Shown: positions 1 to 4,961, numbered from the stretch's first letter. The stretch: 5,135 nucleotides of DNA from Candidatus Saccharimonadota bacterium (GCA_030527565.1 JAUNAO010000040.1:1-5135), one strand, 5' to 3'. Notes: generated by a model not told the origin, from the letters alone. Program-made: numbers and translations.

Positions 1-60
1 ATGGCGATTTTGCTTGGGGTTTTGACGATGGTGGGAACGGCCGCTTTCGCAAAAGCTTAA
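1..60 (+). CDS. C-terminal end of an unidentified protein (partial)
   Basis: Frame 1 is open from the first base to a TAA at 58-60 and encodes 19 mostly hydrophobic residues, MAILLGVLTMVGTAAFAKA. This reads like a C-terminal membrane helix or another hydrophobic tail. The ATG at base 1 need not be the true start, because the window cuts here and no upstream sequence or ribosome binding site can be seen. A terminator-like structure begins three bases after the stop, which supports this being a real gene end. Frame 3 is also open across this stretch, but it runs through the palindromic terminator and into the tRNA, so it is less likely. The family cannot be recognised from so few residues. Confidence 0.45.
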   Translation: MAILLGVLTMVGTAAFAKA

Positions 61-62
61 AC

Positions 63-142
63 GGGCGTCGCCTCGTCCGTCCCGTCGTTACGGGCGGACT
101 TCGGCTCTATTCGCCCCCGTTGGGGCTCAAGGCGCCCTTTTT
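63..142 (+). terminator. Multi-hairpin Rho-independent terminator of the upstream gene
   Basis: An outer 7-bp stem (63-69 with 131-137, one G-U pair) encloses two inner hairpins. The first is 75-99, with GTCCG and CCCGT arms, a one-base bulge and a CGTT loop. The second is 113-126, a GCCCC/GGGGC stem with a CGTT loop. The outer stem is followed directly by TTTTT at 138-142. The three-way-junction shape plus the T-tract suggests termination of the gene ending at 60, before the tRNA promoter. The structure is far more GC-rich than its surroundings and contains the repeated hairpin listed separately. Confidence 0.6.
74..101. repeat. GC-rich hairpin repeat, copy 1
   Basis: These 28 bases match 2389-2416 at 27 positions; the only difference is T80 against G2395, the bulged base. 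The unit folds as GTCCG-x-CCCGT-CGTT-ACGGG-CGGAC. Both copies lie just after the 3' end of a gene, inside a larger structure that adds an outer stem and a second hairpin. This is the pattern of an extragenic palindromic repeat family, although two copies in one window cannot prove dispersal. Confidence 0.7.
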
Positions 143-147
143 AATCT

Positions 148-175
148 TTTACGAAGCGCCTTTTCGTGATATAAT
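148..175 (+). promoter_or_regulatory. Promoter of tRNA-Leu
   Basis: The -10 box TATAAT is at 170-175 and is preceded by TGA at 167-169, giving the extended form TGATATAAT. A weak -35, TTTACG, is at 148-153 with a 16-bp spacer. Transcription would start around 182, three or so bases before the mature tRNA 5' end. Confidence 0.75.
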
Positions 176-184
176 TAGAGGTAA

Positions 185-269
185 GCCCAAGTGGTGAAAT
201 TGGTATACACGTATGCCTTAGGAGCATATGCCAGTCGGCGTGCAGGTTCAAGTCCTGTCTTGGGCACCA
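185..269 (+). tRNA. tRNA-Leu (anticodon UAG), CCA encoded
   Basis: A full class II cloverleaf can be drawn. The acceptor stem GCCCAAG (185-191) pairs with CTTGGGC (259-265), followed by discriminator A266 and an encoded CCA at 267-269. The D-stem GTG/CAC is at 194-196 and 208-210. The anticodon stem TATGC/GCATA (212-216, 224-228) closes the loop CTTAGGA, which places TAG at 219-221 as the anticodon. The long variable arm TGCC-AGTC-GGCG (229-240) is typical of leucine tRNAs. The T-arm is GCAGG-TTCAAGT-CCTGT. The UAG anticodon decodes CUA and, by wobble, other CUN leucine codons. The gene has its own promoter and terminator, so it is monocistronic. Confidence 0.97.
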
Positions 270-275
270 ACGATT

Positions 276-295
276 AATCCCTGAGGGGATTTTTT
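276..295 (+). terminator. Rho-independent terminator of tRNA-Leu
   Basis: The stem AATCCC (276-281) pairs with GGGATT (286-291) around the loop TGAG and runs into an uninterrupted T-tract ending at 295. It lies seven bases after the tRNA CCA end. Confidence 0.85.
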
Positions 296-327
296 GTTGC
301 TTAAAATACTTGTAATGTTTTATTCTG

Positions 328-336
328 TGATATAAT
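328..336 (+). promoter_or_regulatory. Extended -10 promoter of the surface-protein operon
   Basis: TGATATAAT lies at 328-336, identical to the tRNA promoter element. No good -35 sits at a 16-18 bp spacing; the nearest resemblance is TTGTAA at 310-315, with a 15-bp spacer. A start near 343 would give a leader of only about 13 bases, which is almost entirely Shine-Dalgarno. Confidence 0.7.
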
Positions 337-355
337 TAAAGGAATAAGGAGGTAA

Positions 356-1348
356 ATGAAGAGAATTTCAATTAAATTGATGGCGGTTCTTGCGGTTTTG
401 ATGTTTGGAGCGTTTTTTAGCGTAAACGAAGTTGCGGCGGAAGAGAACAAAGCGCCTGCGATGAGCATCAGCATCAGCCCAGTTAGTAAGGTGCTACAAT
501 TATCGGAAAACACAACTTACGAAGATAAATTCAAGATTTCGAATAATGGCGCTTCGGCGATGAAGTTCGAAGTTTATGCGGCGCCATATTCTTACTCCTA
601 CTCCGAGACGACCGATTCATATCAGCTCGGGTTCAACAACCAAAACACATACACGCAAATTACTCGCTGGATTACATTCAAAGATACGAGCGGGAACTGG
701 GTCGAAAAAGCAACTTTTACGGCTGAGCCTGGTACACAAGTTGAAGTCAGTTACAAGATTTCAACACCGGCCTCAATCCCAGCGGGCGGACAGTATGCAG
801 TACTTTTCGCGCACACGATTTCCGATAATGCCGGCGGGAGCGGGATTAAAACCGAAGCAAGTCCAGGCTTAGTCGTGTTCGGGCGTGCGGATGGCGAAAC
901 AATTCTTTCGGGCGAATCTTCAGACCTCAAAATCAGCGATCTTCTAAAAGTCGATAACGAGGAAAAACGAATTATTAACGGTTCGGCAAAAGTAAAAAAC
1001 ACTGGGAATGTCGATTTTATTGCGGCGGGGACTTTGAAAGTAACTGGGATTTTCGGAAATGTTTATTATGAGACCCCGGCGAACTCAACCCGTTCAAAGG
1101 CTTCAGTCATCCCCGAAGCGGAACTCGAAATCTCGGATAGCTGGGACAATACTTCCTACTTCGGATTGTTTAACGTGAGCTGGACCGTGACCTACGGGAA
1201 CGGACAGAGCGAAACAATTTCGCAAATCATTTTGATTATGCCACTTCCGATTATAATTCTTATGATTTCGCTATTGACAATTATAACCATATGGATTATA
1301 ATCTCAATCAGGAAGCGTAAAGAACGACGATCTCGTTTCATGATGTAG
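356..1348 (+). CDS. Secreted membrane-anchored WxL-interacting/DUF916-like protein
   Basis: The start at 356 follows a complete Shine-Dalgarno AAGGAGGT (346-353). The 330-residue product has a Sec signal peptide (about 1-28, basic MKRISIK start, hydrophobic core, VAA cleavage site). Two beta-rich Ig-like domains follow: about 36-155, containing ISISPVSKVLQLSENTTYE and the family-like IPAGGQYAVLFA at 141-152, and about 165-285, containing KVKNTGNVDF at 212-221. A single membrane helix at 291-318 and a basic cytoplasmic tail (RKRKERRSR) finish it. This order matches the DUF916/WxL-interacting protein architecture of Gram-positive bacteria, which displays Ig-like domains outside the membrane and holds surface proteins or glycan. 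No WxL-domain partner is visible. The downstream sortase-signal protein is the likely co-expressed neighbour. The assignment rests on pattern recognition; a generic Ig-like surface protein is the alternative. The gene ends in TAG, 62 bases before the next gene. Confidence 0.7.
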   Translation: MKRISIKLMAVLAVLMFGAFFSVNEVAAEENKAPAMSISISPVSKVLQLSENTTYEDKFKISNNGASAMKFEVYAAPYSYSYSETTDSYQLGFNNQNTYTQITRWITFKDTSGNWVEKATFTAEPGTQVEVSYKISTPASIPAGGQYAVLFAHTISDNAGGSGIKTEASPGLVVFGRADGETILSGESSDLKISDLLKVDNEEKRIINGSAKVKNTGNVDFIAAGTLKVTGIFGNVYYETPANSTRSKASVIPEAELEISDSWDNTSYFGLFNVSWTVTYGNGQSETISQIILIMPLPIIILMISLLTIITIWIIISIRKRKERRSRFMM

Positions 1349-1354
1349 ATCGTC
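1326..1354 (+). other. Hairpin spanning the stop codon, no T-tract
   Basis: GACGATCT (1326-1333) pairs perfectly with AGATCGTC (1347-1354) around a 13-base loop and spans the TAG stop of the upstream gene. No T-run follows, so it is not an intrinsic terminator. It could stabilise the upstream message or set relative expression of the two genes. Chance is possible. Confidence 0.3.
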
Positions 1355-1410
1355 CCCGCGAGGATCTTTGCGAAACCAAAACAAACATTAAACATAAAAG
1401 AGTGTAGAGT

Positions 1411-2298
1411 ATGAAAAGAACACAAAAAAGAGTGCTTGGACTTTCGGGTCTAGTGTTGGTTGCGGCGATGACGGTTTTTGCGGCAACCTTACCTGCGCCA
1501 AATGTTTCGGCGGCAGAAAGAACAAAAGCGACCGATACGCTTCGGGTGCAGGTAACTAACGATAGTAAAGCTCCGGTGGTGGATTTTACCTCACCGGCGG
1601 AGAATGTGACGGTTTACGAACCAGATCAGAGAATAAAGTTTAAGTACGAAAATGTCGATACTGCGACGGTCTCATTGAAATACACGAACGAACAAGGTGA
1701 AGTTAGCGTAGTTGATGATTACAAAACTTTCGACTTCGGTTATGCCGCAGGCGAGGGAGTATTTGATGCGAACCTGGCTAAATTTGGGCTAGGCGAGTTC
1801 GAATTTACGATCACGGCGATTGGGAATAACGGCGTTCCAGATACGGATTCGATCAAGATCACCTATCGAATCATGAATGCTGAGTTGACCGATAGGCAGA
1901 AAGTAGACGGTACGGCGGATTTGAATTATTCCTACAGCACAAAGTTGGTAAAAAAAGTAGTTGCCAAGATCCGCAAAAAAGGTAGTGATGAAGTTGTGAA
2001 AGAAATTGTTACGACGGACGGTTCAAAGACAATCAATGTGCCATTTTACGAATTCACGAAAGAAACGACGGATTATGAAATTGATATTTATGGCTACGGA
2101 AATGGCGACACACTAGTCTTTACGACGACGATTGCCTATACTTTCAATGTTACAGAAGTGCCAAAAACTGGTGGTTTGTTTAGGAATCTTAATATCGCGA
2201 AGGAAGATTTTCTGATTACCGGCTTGATCGTTTTCTTTATCTTGTCGGTTGTAGCCTTCGGGGTTGTTGCACGCGGTCGCGGCAGCCGTAAAAAATAA
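1411..2298 (+). CDS. Secreted Ig-like surface protein with VPKTG sortase-type signal
   Basis: The 295-residue product begins with a signal peptide (about 1-35, basic MKRTQKR, hydrophobic core, cleavage near NVSAAE). Two beta-rich, probably Ig-like modules follow. The first is about 53-153, beginning APVVDFTSPAENVTV, a phrase typical of bacterial Ig-like repeats. The second is about 160-246. The end has the three parts of a cell-wall sorting signal: VPKTGG at 250-255, a hydrophobic helix at 267-287, and a basic tail, RGRGSRKK. Val replaces Leu in the LPXTG consensus, and 11 residues separate the motif from the helix, so sortase processing is inferred. The start has only a weak purine-rich sequence upstream (AGAG) instead of a clear Shine-Dalgarno. 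No good promoter lies in the 62-base gap, so it is probably co-transcribed with the preceding surface gene. The function is probably structural or adhesive; no enzymatic motif is seen. Confidence 0.75.
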   Translation: MKRTQKRVLGLSGLVLVAAMTVFAATLPAPNVSAAERTKATDTLRVQVTNDSKAPVVDFTSPAENVTVYEPDQRIKFKYENVDTATVSLKYTNEQGEVSVVDDYKTFDFGYAAGEGVFDANLAKFGLGEFEFTITAIGNNGVPDTDSIKITYRIMNAELTDRQKVDGTADLNYSYSTKLVKKVVAKIRKKGSDEVVKEIVTTDGSKTINVPFYEFTKETTDYEIDIYGYGNGDTLVFTTTIAYTFNVTEVPKTGGLFRNLNIAKEDFLITGLIVFFILSVVAFGVVARGRGSRKK

Positions 2299-2315
2299 TT
2301 AGAATCATACTCTAC

Positions 2316-2354
2316 AAAAAATGGGCGCTCACAACTGCGAGGGCGCCCATTTTG
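2316..2354. terminator. Bidirectional terminator between convergent genes
   Basis: The perfect stem ATGGGCGC (2321-2328) with GCGCCCAT (2343-2350) is flanked by an A-run on the left and TTTT on the right, so U-tracts follow the hairpin on both strands. It can end the surface-protein operon (plus) and the L31 transcript (minus). The minus-strand tract of six T is the stronger one. It lies 22 bases after the TAA at 2296-2298. Confidence 0.8.
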
Positions 2355-2361
2355 CACAATA

Positions 2362-2467
2362 AAATAAAGTTCGCTTGCGGGACGGCTGCGTCCGGCCCGT
2401 CGTTACGGGCGGACTTGCCTCACTGCGAGGTCGTAACCTCGCAAAGCCCGCAAGCCAAACTTTATTT
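2362..2467. repeat. Palindromic element with near-perfect terminal inverted repeats
   Basis: The left arm at 2362-2381 (AAATAAAGTT-C-GCTTGCGGG) is complementary to the right arm at 2447-2467 except for a small internal loop (C2372 against 2456-2457). The arms enclose two hairpins. One is the shared repeat unit at 2390-2414. The other is 2424-2443, an 8-bp TGCGAGGT/ACCTCGCA stem with loop CGTA. The whole forms a cloverleaf. The right arm runs into the L31 stop codon at 2466-2468. No clear target-site duplication is visible. It could be a small non-autonomous mobile or extragenic palindromic element, or a structured L31 3' UTR. Confidence 0.6.
2389..2416. repeat. GC-rich hairpin repeat, copy 2
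   Basis: This is the second copy of the 28-base unit at 74-101, with one mismatch at the bulged base. The flanking outer stem and second hairpin differ in sequence from those around copy 1 but repeat the same architecture. Confidence 0.7.
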
Positions 2468-2795
2468 ATTCCTCAGCTTTAGCCTTCTTCTCAGCTTCTT
2501 TTGCAGCTTTTTTAGCCTTGTTTTCGAGGGCCTCTTTCAACGCCTTCGCTTTCTCAGCGCGAGCCTTGAAGCGGTCGACGCGACCTTCGGTATCGATAAT
2601 CTTCTCTTCGCCAGTGAAGAATGGATGGCTTGCAGAAGAAATCTGTACCTTGATTAATGGGTATTCGTTACCGTCTTCCCATTTGATGGTTTCTTCGCTT
2701 TTCGCCGTCGACTTAGTCAAGAACGAAAAGCCAGCAGCTTCGTCCGAAAAGACGACATAGCGATAATCTTTAGGGTGTAATTCTGTTTTACTCAT
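2466..2795 (-). CDS. rpmE2: 50S ribosomal protein L31 type B
   Basis: The 109-residue product matches L31 over its first 78 residues or so: [20 protein letters not shown] near the start, then [19 protein letters not shown], then [21 protein letters not shown]. It has no cysteine, so it is the zinc-independent (type B) form, which sits on the central protuberance of the large subunit. After GRVDRFKAR comes a roughly 30-residue Ala/Lys/Glu-rich helical tail that makes it longer than the usual 80-90 residues. The ATG at 2795 lies only 11 bases after the -10 box, and no Shine-Dalgarno is present, so the mRNA is probably leaderless or nearly so. It converges on the surface operon and is divergent from the sigma4-alphaCTD gene. 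Its TAA stop overlaps the inverted-repeat element downstream. Confidence 0.93.
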   Translation of the reverse strand: MSKTELHPKDYRYVVFSDEAAGFSFLTKSTAKSEETIKWEDGNEYPLIKVQISSASHPFFTGEEKIIDTEGRVDRFKARAEKAKALKEALENKAKKAAKEAEKKAKAEE

Positions 2796-2806
2796 AATTG
2801 CATTTA

Positions 2807-2835
2807 ATTATATCAGAGATTTTTAAAAAAGTAAA
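2807..2835 (-). promoter_or_regulatory. Promoter of the L31 gene
   Basis: On the minus strand TGATATAAT reads from 2815 to 2807, followed by T, the same ten bases as the tRNA, surface and nuclease promoters. A -35-like TTTACT lies at 2835-2830 with a 17-bp spacer. Transcription should start near 2800, about five bases before the ATG. Confidence 0.75.
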
Positions 2836-2853
2836 GGAAAAGATGTTCTGCGA

Positions 2854-2882
2854 TTGACTTTTTCAGGTTTTTGTGCTATAAT
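2854..2882 (+). promoter_or_regulatory. Strong promoter of the sigma4-alphaCTD gene
   Basis: TTGACT (2854-2859) and TATAAT (2877-2882) are 17 bp apart, and TGC precedes the -10 box. This is the closest to consensus of the promoters in the window. The start is expected near 2889, about 95 bases before the chosen ATG. Confidence 0.85.
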
Positions 2883-2888
2883 TATATA

Positions 2889-2984
2889 GATGTATGCAAA
2901 TACAGGCACTTTAAAAGGTTAGTTACGGACAGCGATTTTTCGCGAACCTAGGAGTGCTAAAATACTTTTCGAAGGAGAATGATT
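2889..2984 (+). promoter_or_regulatory. Structured 5' leader with possible leader peptide
   Basis: Three nested stems can be drawn: GCACT (2906-2910) with AGTGC (2953-2957), AGGTT (2916-2920) with AACCT (2945-2949), and GCGA-TTTT-TCGC (2932-2943). A ten-codon ORF, MYANTGTLKG, starts at 2890, practically at the predicted transcript 5' end, and stops with TAG at 2920-2922 inside the first half of the fold. The Shine-Dalgarno AAGGAG (2972-2977) lies outside these stems. The leader matches no riboswitch class I recognise. Regulation by leader translation or by protein binding is inference. Confidence 0.4.
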
Positions 2985-4001
2985 ATGATTTGGCAAAAAA
3001 CTTTATGTGATCAAATTTTAGGTCGCGAGAGTCGCGAAGGAAACAAGTATCCCGAGGGGTTGGACGAGATTGTCGAGGAGATGCTCGACAATTTACCTTA
3101 CAAAAATAAGGGGTTGCCGTCGCGGAAAATTATGAAGCTGATGGCGTGCAGTCCGAGTTCTACTTTTAAGGAAATCGCGGCAATGGTTGGGAGCAATCCG
3201 CAAAGCGTGAAGAAAAACTATGAGCGTTCGCTCGAGTTTACGAGACGCTATTATGCGAAGATGCTCGAGCTTGGGGTCGCCGAGTTTTGTACTTATGTCA
3301 AGACCCTGAGGCACGAAATCCGCGATACGGAGAAATATCCCGGTGTGTATGTCACGCTCGGGAACGAAGTTTATGACCTATTCCGCACGGAAGGGTTTTC
3401 TAAACTGTGTGAGCCGACCTGGTATGAACGTTTGTTGCAGGATGTAACTTGCAATGATTTGGTTCAGATTCCGGAGCATCTTGAGCAAAATGTCGAAATT
3501 GCGCTCGGGATGCTAACTCCGAGCGAGGCTGAGGTGCTACGACTGCGTTTTGGCGCGGATGGACAACGGAGATTATCGTTTGAGCAGATCAAGAACGAGT
3601 TCAGTATCGCGATTACGCGCGAGAGAGTTCGAGCGATTGAAGCGAAGGCGATGCGCAAGTTACGTCATCCGGCACGGTTGCAGATTTTGCAATGCGAGAC
3701 GGTTTGGTCAGAGGAGATTTTAAGACGCGAGCAAGCGGAAGCCGAAGCGAAAAAGGCAGCAGCGATCAAGATGGCGGAAAATCCGAGTGGGATTGCGCTC
3801 GAGGATCTTAACCTAAGCACGCGAACATTTAATTGTTTGCATCGTGCTAAGTACGAGACGGTCGGCGATGTTTATAATGCTGGACCGGACCAAGTTAGAC
3901 AGCTTAGGAATTTTGGCTACAATAGCCTGTGTGAAGTCGCGGCAATTTTACGCGAAATTGGTTTGGTTAAGGCCAACGATGCTTGGGATATATACCGCTA
4001 A
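2985..4001 (+). CDS. Sigma-70 region 4 / RNA polymerase alpha-CTD fusion protein
   Basis: The start at 2985 is preferred over the ATG at 2979, which abuts the Shine-Dalgarno AAGGAG (2972-2977); 2985 has 7-base spacing and gives 338 residues. A helical N-terminal part (about 44-90) contains a possible helix-turn-helix (STFKEIAAMVGSNPQSVKKN). Residues about 168-231 are a clear sigma-70 region 4, with LTPSEAEVLRLRFG and TRERVRAIEAKAMRKLRHPAR, the part that binds -35 elements and the beta flap. A charged helix (240-266) leads to an alpha-CTD at 268-327. There R280, N283, C284, G311 and S314 match E. coli alpha R265, N268, C269, G296 and S299; K298 is Asn313. No sigma region 2 is seen, so it should not melt promoters alone. 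A co-activator or anti-sigma-like role at RNA polymerase is inferred. Its own promoter is strong. Confidence 0.85.
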   Translation: MIWQKTLCDQILGRESREGNKYPEGLDEIVEEMLDNLPYKNKGLPSRKIMKLMACSPSSTFKEIAAMVGSNPQSVKKNYERSLEFTRRYYAKMLELGVAEFCTYVKTLRHEIRDTEKYPGVYVTLGNEVYDLFRTEGFSKLCEPTWYERLLQDVTCNDLVQIPEHLEQNVEIALGMLTPSEAEVLRLRFGADGQRRLSFEQIKNEFSIAITRERVRAIEAKAMRKLRHPARLQILQCETVWSEEILRREQAEAEAKKAAAIKMAENPSGIALEDLNLSTRTFNCLHRAKYETVGDVYNAGPDQVRQLRNFGYNSLCEVAAILREIGLVKANDAWDIYR

Positions 4002-4036
4002 AAGCACCGGATGCCATTCCGTAACTCCTTTAAAAA

Positions 4037-4067
4037 CTCCCTGGATGTTAAATCCGGGGTGTTTTTT
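4037..4067 (+). terminator. Rho-independent terminator after the sigma4-alphaCTD gene
   Basis: CCCTGGAT (4039-4046) pairs with ATCCGGGG (4052-4059), including one G-U pair, around the loop GTTAA. Six T follow at 4062-4067. It lies 35 bases after the TAA at 3999-4001. Confidence 0.85.
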
Positions 4068-4078
4068 ATCTATTTTTC

Positions 4079-4107
4079 TTGATTAAAATCCTGTTGTATG
4101 TTAGATT
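4079..4107 (+). promoter_or_regulatory. Possible promoter of a small RNA
   Basis: TTGATT (4079-4084) and TAGATT (4102-4107) are 17 bp apart, and TGT precedes the -10 box (TG at 4099-4100). The -10 matches consensus at four of six positions, so it is weaker than the other promoters here. It is downstream of one terminator and upstream of another, with no ORF that resembles a protein. Confidence 0.4.
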
Positions 4108-4113
4108 AAGAGT

Positions 4114-4242
4114 AATGAGATGTATGACATCTCGACGGCGGTAGCGCCAACTCTACGAGTGTCGCTCCCACGGGGTCGCGTCGTGTGCGCACGGCGCGAG
4201 GCCCGAAAAGACCAAGTTCTAGGTTTACCTAGAAATTTTTTC
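4114..4242 (+). ncRNA. Candidate structured small RNA, about 125-130 nt
   Basis: A transcript from the preceding promoter would contain a hairpin at 4117-4133 (GAGATGT-ATG-ACATCTC). Two small stems follow: GGCG-GTAG-CGCC at 4137-4148 and ACTC-TAC-GAGT at 4150-4160. Next is a long GC-rich hairpin at 4171-4205, with a 10-bp inner stem including one G-U pair, a TGCG loop, and an outer CGGG/CCCG stem. The transcript would end at a terminator hairpin with a T-tract. I do not recognise it as 4.5S, 6S, tmRNA or RNase P RNA. Its last 18 bases are antisense to the 3' end of the nuclease gene. The alternative is another extragenic palindromic element, like those at 63-142 and 2362-2467. Confidence 0.4.
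4217..4242 (+). terminator. Terminator hairpin overlapping the nuclease gene end
   Basis: TTCTAGGT (4217-4224) pairs perfectly with ACCTAGAA (4227-4234), followed by a T-rich run at 4236-4241 on the plus strand. On the minus strand the same hairpin covers the TAA stop of the nuclease gene, but only a broken T-tract follows. It therefore fits a plus-strand transcript better than the nuclease message. Confidence 0.6.
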
Positions 4243-4878
4243 TGCAATTTTACTAATATCGTCCAACTTAAAAATGTATTTATCGAGTTCCCTAGACAAG
4301 ATCCTGAGCCTGCTCGAAAGGAAATTATTGCGAGAAGTAAAGGGTGTCGCCAAAACAGTTAGCCGCAAGTTTGAATTTATTTCTGTTGCAATTTTTATCA
4401 TTTCCGCGTAATCGCCATCGCACGACACGAGAATAAGTCGCTTTGGCTTTTTATTTTCTGCCGCAATTTGCAAAAATTCCGAAGCAAGATAAACATCGAC
4501 GTTGGATTTCATCTTCGTAATCTTTTTCGCCACGCCAATTTTAAAATTATACGAACACTTCGGACAAGAAACAGTTTTGTATTTTGCGGGTGAAGTATAG
4601 GATTTTCGTTCCAGAGAACAAATTATATAGCCACACTTCCTCAACATTTCAAAGTACTCCCGCTTCTTTTTATCGTCAAGCGCAACGCCCTCGTAATACC
4701 TTATAGCTCTGAGTTTGGGGTATTTTCTGGTTAAATATGTATGAAATTTTAAAAAATCGATGCAAAAACCACAGCTTTTACGACAGGCTTCTCGGATATT
4801 GCTAGCATCAATAAAAACGTATGTGTCTAGGTCAAATCGTTTCTTTTTGTTTGTCTCCACCAAGTTTTTGGACATCAT
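4225..4878 (-). CDS. NYN/PIN-like (LabA-type) nuclease domain protein
   Basis: The 217-residue product carries the acidic motifs of the NYN branch of the PIN-like nuclease fold. These are FIDASNIRE at 22-30 (D24, N27), KSNVDVYLASEFLQIA at 124-139 (D128, E134) and ILVSCDGDYAEMI at 149-161 (D154, D156). These residues are expected to hold the divalent metal, so metal-dependent RNA cleavage is likely but unproven. Two CxxC pairs (C36/C39, C105/C108) could bind zinc, the second in an insertion between the first and second acidic motifs. The C-terminal third is basic and helical. The ATG at 4878 follows GAGGAA (4889-4884) at 5-base spacing; the next codon is also ATG and could be used. The gene stands alone, divergent from rpsB and convergent with the candidate small RNA. 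NYN proteins take part in RNA processing or decay. The substrate cannot be told here. Confidence 0.8.
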   Translation of the reverse strand: MMSKNLVETNKKKRFDLDTYVFIDASNIREACRKSCGFCIDFLKFHTYLTRKYPKLRAIRYYEGVALDDKKKREYFEMLRKCGYIICSLERKSYTSPAKYKTVSCPKCSYNFKIGVAKKITKMKSNVDVYLASEFLQIAAENKKPKRLILVSCDGDYAEMIKIATEINSNLRLTVLATPFTSRNNFLSSRLRILSRELDKYIFKLDDISKIAEKISR

Positions 4879-4930
4879 AATAATTCCTCGCTAATGCGTT
4901 AAGTTAATTATTACTATCCTCTCATCTGGA

Positions 4931-4961
4931 ATTATATCATAAAAACTCGCATGAATAACAA
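4931..4961 (-). promoter_or_regulatory. Promoter of the NYN nuclease gene
   Basis: On the minus strand TGATATAAT reads from 4939 to 4931, the same extended -10 as three other genes here. The best -35 is TTGTTA at 4961-4956, with a loose 19-bp spacer. The start near 4924 leaves a leader of about 45 bases. Confidence 0.7.

Noticed and set aside
63..142. CRISPR or tandem repeat array suggested by repeated GC-rich palindromes
   Set aside because: There are only two related units in the window, more than 2 kb apart, with no regular spacers.
1368..1410. Separate promoter for the VPKTG surface protein gene
   Set aside because: Only a poor TTGCGA with an A-rich -10-like stretch at 19-bp spacing is present, lacking the extended -10 seen at every other promoter here.
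2352..2657. 101-residue plus-strand ORF antisense to L31
   Set aside because: It is the shadow of a clear ribosomal protein gene and begins inside the terminator and palindromic element; no start signal is seen.
2979..2984. ATG at 2979 as start of the sigma4-alphaCTD gene
   Set aside because: It immediately follows the Shine-Dalgarno, leaving almost no spacing; the ATG at 2985 is placed normally.
4120..4362. 80-residue plus-strand ORF over the candidate small RNA and nuclease 3' end
   Set aside because: It runs through the GC-rich hairpins and the terminator, then antisense to the nuclease gene; it has no ribosome binding site and resembles no protein.
4114..4878. Type III-like toxin-antitoxin unit made of the structured RNA and the NYN nuclease
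   Set aside because: Type III systems have tandem RNA repeats just upstream of the toxin on the same strand. Here the RNA is convergent, not repetitive, and the nuclease has its own promoter.
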